Shown here: positions 60,329 through 64,000 of the stretch, one piece after another
Layout of the letters: the number at the start of each line of letters is the position of its first letter
Numbering within the stretch: the stretch's first letter is position 1
Source of the DNA: Enterococcus columbae DSM 7374 = ATCC 51263
GTDB lineage: Bacteria > Bacillota > Bacilli > Lactobacillales > Enterococcaceae
Reading direction: 5' to 3'
Assembly: GCF_000406925.1 (NCBI RefSeq)
Contig: NZ_KE136348.1
Span: 437,678 to 501,677, forward strand
DNA length: 64,000 nt
Position numbers and translations under genes: made by a program
Notes under the pieces: generated by a model
The model's input: only the letters and a program-made list of their open reading frames with translations
Told to the model about the DNA's origin: nothing
Database searches by the model: none

Positions 60329-62224
60329 TCAGGCAATATCTTCTTGGAATTGGCTATTATACAATTCAGCATAGAAGCCATCTTTTGCCATAAGTTCTTC
60401 ATGATTACCGGTTTCAACGATTGAACCGTGATTCATCACAATGATATTGTGGGCATCACGAATCGTTGATAGACGGTGCGCCACGACAAAGCTGGTCCGA
60501 TTTTCTAACAGGCGATTCATCGCTTGTTGGATTAAAATCTCTGTACGGGTATCCACACTAGAAGTCGCTTCATCTAAAATCAAGACATCTGGATTAGCTA
60601 AAAAGGCCCGAGCAATGGTAATTAATTGACGTTGCCCTTGGGAGATGTTGCTGGCCTCTTCGTTTAAAATCGTTTGGTAGCCATCTGGTAATTTGCGAAC
60701 AAATTCATCCACATGGGCAGCTTTAGTGGCTGCATAAATTTCTGCTTCAGTCGCGTGTTCATTCCCATAGCGAATATTGTCGTAAATCGTCCCCGTAAAT
60801 AGCCAAGTATCCTGTAAGACCATGGAGAAATGCTGACGCAATTCTTCGCGGCTTAAATCACGCGTATCTTTGCCATCATAGCGGATGCTACCACCTTTGA
60901 CATCATAAAAACGTTCCAATAGATTAATTAGGGTCGTTTTGCCGGCACCAGTTGGCCCAACGATAGCCACCATTTCACCCGGCTTGACATCTAAGTTAAA
61001 ATCTTCCATCAATAATCGATCTTCGGTGTAGCCAAATTGCACATGTTCAAAGCGAACCTTATACGGTGAATTGGTTTCAACGGCTAGTCCACTTGCTTCG
61101 TTGGTCATTTCTGCTTCATCTAATACCTCAAAGACCCGTTCAGCAGAGGCCACGGTTGATTGAATCGTATTTAACAGACTAGCAATTTGCGTAATCGGTT
61201 GAGCGAATTGGTTCGTGTATTGTAAGAAGGCTTGGACATCCCCTAATGGTAATTGCCCATGAGCCACACGGACTCCACCTAGCACGGCTACAAAGACATA
61301 GCCTAGGTTTTTGACGAAATTCATCAACGGCATAATCATCGCTGAAATAAATTGGGCCTTCCAGCCAGCATGATAGAGTGCCTCATTTTCTTTTTCAAAG
61401 ATTTCTTGATCTTTGCTTTCATGATTGAAGGCTTTAACGACTGTATGTCCTCCGTATGTTTCTTCAACCTGATTGTTTAATAAACCTAAGCTTTTTTGTT
61501 GAGCGGCAAAGTATTTTTGCGATTTTGGTGCAATAATCATCACCACAACTAAACTTAAGGGGACAGTAGCTAAGGCGACTAGCGTTAACTGCCAGCTAAT
61601 CGTTAGCATCATCCATAATACACCGATGAAAGTAACGATACTGGTAATAAATTGGGTTAAGTTTTGTTGCAGCGTGCCAGCGATATTATCCATATCATTA
61701 ATGGCCCGTGACATAATATCTCCATTGGTATGGGTGTCATAATAGCTAATTGGCAGACGACTCATTTTATGGTCTAAATCTTTGCGCATTTCATAGACCG
61801 TTTTTTGCGATACTCTAGTCATAATAAATTGTTGTAAAAAGCTAAAGACCGCTGAAATGACATACATGGTAATCGCAATCAGGATAATTTCCTTAATCTT
61901 GTCGAAATTGATTGGAAAATGCTTGACTGGCATGCCCATCTTCATCTGCATGAAACCCTTCATCACGCCATTAAAGATTTCGGTCGTGGCCTTCCCTAAA
62001 ATTTTTGGCGTTTGGATTTGGAAAATGACTGATGCGATGGCTAAGATAAAGACTAAGGCAATCGCTACTAAGCGTTTAGACATATAGCCAAATAAGCGTT
62101 TGACCGTCTTCCAAAAATTCTTTGGCTTTTCAGCTTTCATGCCAACCCCATGACCTGGTCCATGTCCTGGTCCATGTCCTTGGCGAGGAGTCATTGGTGC
62201 TGCTGCTTTTTTTGCTTTACTCAT
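60329..62224 (-). CDS. Heterodimeric ABC exporter, catalytic subunit (LmrD/EfrD-like)
   Basis: 631 residues: a His/Gly/Pro-rich cytosolic start (QGHGPGHGPGHGVGM), six membrane helices (about 50-350) and a nucleotide-binding domain. Walker A is GPTGAGKTT, signature NISQGQRQLI, Walker B VLILDEATSSVD with the catalytic Glu, and H-loop VVAHRLS. This is the canonical site of a multidrug-type half-transporter. The start ATG overlaps the stop of the partner gene as TAATG. The HGHGP-type start is seen in EfrD/LmrD relatives. Substrate unknown, possibly drugs or lipids. Confidence 0.9.
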   Translation of the reverse strand: MSKAKKAAAPMTPRQGHGPGHGPGHGVGMKAEKPKNFWKTVKRLFGYMSKRLVAIALVFILAIASVIFQIQTPKILGKATTEIFNGVMKGFMQMKMGMPVKHFPINFDKIKEIILIAITMYVISAVFSFLQQFIMTRVSQKTVYEMRKDLDHKMSRLPISYYDTHTNGDIMSRAINDMDNIAGTLQQNLTQFITSIVTFIGVLWMMLTISWQLTLVALATVPLSLVVVMIIAPKSQKYFAAQQKSLGLLNNQVEETYGGHTVVKAFNHESKDQEIFEKENEALYHAGWKAQFISAMIMPLMNFVKNLGYVFVAVLGGVRVAHGQLPLGDVQAFLQYTNQFAQPITQIASLLNTIQSTVASAERVFEVLDEAEMTNEASGLAVETNSPYKVRFEHVQFGYTEDRLLMEDFNLDVKPGEMVAIVGPTGAGKTTLINLLERFYDVKGGSIRYDGKDTRDLSREELRQHFSMVLQDTWLFTGTIYDNIRYGNEHATEAEIYAATKAAHVDEFVRKLPDGYQTILNEEASNISQGQRQLITIARAFLANPDVLILDEATSSVDTRTEILIQQAMNRLLENRTSFVVAHRLSTIRDAHNIIVMNHGSIVETGNHEELMAKDGFYAELYNSQFQEDIA

Positions 62225-63951
62225 TAGGCTAAGTCCTCCTCTCTTAATTGTGAGTGAACAATCTCTTGATAGGTTACATTTTCGGCTAATAATTCTTCGT
62301 GCGTGCCTTTACCGACAATTTTCCCTTCATCTAGAACTAAAATCAGATCTGCATCCATGACCGTACTTACTCGTTGGGCAACGATAACCTTAATCTTATC
62401 GTGCATTTGGGCTTTTAAGGCTTGGCGTAATTTTGCATCTGTTTTGAAATCTAGCGCTGAGAAGGAATCATCAAAGACATAGATATCAGCTGGTTTGACT
62501 AATGCTCTGGCAATGGATAGTCGTTGTTTTTGTCCACCAGAGAAGTTCCCCCCACCTTGTTCAACATGGTGATCAAGACCATCTGGCAATTGTTCGACGA
62601 AATCTTTTGCTTGAGCAATCTCTAAAGCTCGCCAAATCTCGGCATCGCTCGCTTGAGGATACCCATATTGCATATTTTCACGAATGGTCCCTGAGAATAA
62701 CACCGCTTTTTGAGGAACAAAGCCGATGACTTGGCGTAAATCATGCTGCGTAACTTGGCGAATGTCTCGACCATTGACTAAGATTTCCCCTTTTTCAATA
62801 TCATACATTCTAGGAATCAAGTTGATTAAGGTAGTTTTTCCTGAACCTGTCCCACCGATAATCGCCACCGTTTGATTCGCCTCAGCCGTAAAATCAATTG
62901 CTTCTAAGGCTAATTTTTCAGCACCTTGATAGCGATAGTCGACTTGTTTAAAGACTAAGCTAGCTGCTTTACCTTTTGATTCGATGGTTTGTGGGGAAGT
63001 GGGATCAAGCATATCTGCTGGTAAATCTAGCACTTCATTAATCCGTTCAGCAGAAGCCTGCGCTCTAGGTACCAAGACAAAAATCATGGATAACATCATA
63101 AAGCTAATTAAAATCTGCATCGCATAAGTCATAAAGGCAATTAGATTTCCTACTTCTAAGGTGCGATCAGCAATTAAATGCCCTCCAAACCAGGTAATCG
63201 CAATATTGGTTCCACTCATCACCAAGGTCATAAACGGAATCATAAAAGCAACGATGGTATTTACTTTAATTGCGGTTTGCGTATAGTCTAAGTTGGCTTC
63301 ATCAAAACGTTTTTTCTCAAAATCATCTTTACCGAAAGCACGAATGACACGCACACCAGTTAAGATTTCACGAAAAACCAAATTCAAGCGGTCCGTTTTC
63401 TTTTGCATACTCTTAAATAAAGGAACCGCAAAATACATTAACCCACCGATGAAAATCGTAATAATTGGAATGACGATTAAAAAGATTTTGGTCAATTCAG
63501 CATCCTTACGATAAGCTAAGATGCTGGCACCAATTAAGGTGATTGGTGCATTGATCATCATTCGCAAAAACATTTGCATCACTAATTGGACTTGGTTCAC
63601 ATCATTGGTTGTACGAGTAATTAATGAAGCTGTCCCAAATTGATCAAATTGATGTAAGGAAGCTTTTTCGACTTTACGATAGATTTCACTCCGTAAGGTT
63701 TTTCCTAATTTTTGAGATTCTCTGGTAGCAAAATACGTATTACCGATTGCTGCTACAATACTAATTAAAGAATAGCCAATCATGATAAACCCTGTGTGCC
63801 AAATATAATCAATATCCCCCTTAGCTACCCCATCATTGATAATGTTGGAGGTTAAAGTTGGTAGATATAATTCCGCAAGCACTTGAATAATCATAAATAG
63901 CAAGGCCCCTAAGGCTGAAAAAAGCGAGATGCGCTTGGCTAATTTAATCAT
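62224..63951 (-). CDS. Heterodimeric ABC exporter, non-canonical subunit (LmrC/EfrC-like)
   Basis: 575 residues: six membrane helices (about 12-300) and a nucleotide-binding domain with Walker A GGTGSGKTT and signature NFSGGQKQRLSIARAL. Walker B is IYVFDDSFSALD, so the catalytic Glu is replaced by Asp, the mark of the degenerate site in asymmetric exporters. The H-loop segment reads VAQRVSTV with Gln where His is usual, a second degenerate feature. ATG 63949-63951 with AAAGGA upstream. It is translationally coupled to the catalytic subunit downstream. Confidence 0.9.
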   Translation of the reverse strand: MIKLAKRISLFSALGALLFMIIQVLAELYLPTLTSNIINDGVAKGDIDYIWHTGFIMIGYSLISIVAAIGNTYFATRESQKLGKTLRSEIYRKVEKASLHQFDQFGTASLITRTTNDVNQVQLVMQMFLRMMINAPITLIGASILAYRKDAELTKIFLIVIPIITIFIGGLMYFAVPLFKSMQKKTDRLNLVFREILTGVRVIRAFGKDDFEKKRFDEANLDYTQTAIKVNTIVAFMIPFMTLVMSGTNIAITWFGGHLIADRTLEVGNLIAFMTYAMQILISFMMLSMIFVLVPRAQASAERINEVLDLPADMLDPTSPQTIESKGKAASLVFKQVDYRYQGAEKLALEAIDFTAEANQTVAIIGGTGSGKTTLINLIPRMYDIEKGEILVNGRDIRQVTQHDLRQVIGFVPQKAVLFSGTIRENMQYGYPQASDAEIWRALEIAQAKDFVEQLPDGLDHHVEQGGGNFSGGQKQRLSIARALVKPADIYVFDDSFSALDFKTDAKLRQALKAQMHDKIKVIVAQRVSTVMDADLILVLDEGKIVGKGTHEELLAENVTYQEIVHSQLREEDLA

Positions 63952-64000
63952 TGATTTCGTCCTTTCTGCTAGCTCCATGTTCTAGCCAATCAAATTTGCA

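Overview
The window looks like a chromosomal segment of a low-GC Gram-positive lactic acid bacterium. An Enterococcus-like member of the Lactobacillales is the best guess, because it has an ula (ascorbate) PTS operon, an alsS-alsD pair with a 554-residue AlsS, an ecsAB / ytmP-trmB backbone, a heterodimeric LmrCD/EfrCD-type exporter, giant YhgE/Pip proteins and LPXTG pili. Species cannot be assigned from sequence alone. Start sites were chosen from visible Shine-Dalgarno (SD) sequences, so many CDS begin downstream of the longest open frame.

Layout. 1-1.2 kb: end of a CBS-domain c-di-AMP-binding protein (CbpB-like) preceded by a secreted carbohydrate-binding-like protein. 1.3-8.7 kb: complete anaerobic L-ascorbate operon ulaG-C-A-B-D-E-F on the minus strand, with a perfect CcpA cre box over its promoter, facing an unknown membrane protein translationally coupled to a DeoR regulator. 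9.3-16 kb: acetolactate/acetoin branch (alsS-alsD), a small membrane protein, deoC, an alpha/beta hydrolase, yaaA and a two-copy 129-bp palindromic repeat. 16-30 kb: two large YhgE/Pip membrane proteins, an aldose epimerase (galM-like) with a near-cre site, a DUF1828-type protein, queA, a P1B metal ATPase with a striking operator, trmB, ytmP and tag.

30.2-57.7 kb is accessory DNA. It separates ytmP-trmB from ecsAB, which in many Lactobacillales are adjacent (from memory), so this looks like an insertion hotspot. Its left part holds a transposase remnant, a truncated ketopantoate-reductase-like gene with a divergent TetR regulator, an XRE regulator, a complete IS200/IS605 element (tnpA, tnpB, probable omega-RNA) that has cut a HicB antitoxin gene, and 1.2 kb of non-coding DNA rich in hairpins. 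Five of these share a TGACCAG loop while their arms differ but still pair. Its right part is a pilus/adhesin locus on the minus strand: small coiled-coil protein, signal peptidase I, LPSTG pilin, class C sortase, a pilin-sortase fusion protein, a second small coiled-coil protein, VPDTG pilin, another class C sortase and a 3978-residue multi-domain adhesin.

57.7-64 kb returns to backbone genes: ecsA-ecsB, then the two-subunit ABC multidrug exporter.

The strongest candidates for something new are the single-polypeptide fusion of an LPQTG pilin and a sortase (51.5-53.1 kb), the conserved-loop hairpin array (35.2-35.75 kb), and the paired small coiled-coil proteins that precede each half of the pilus locus.
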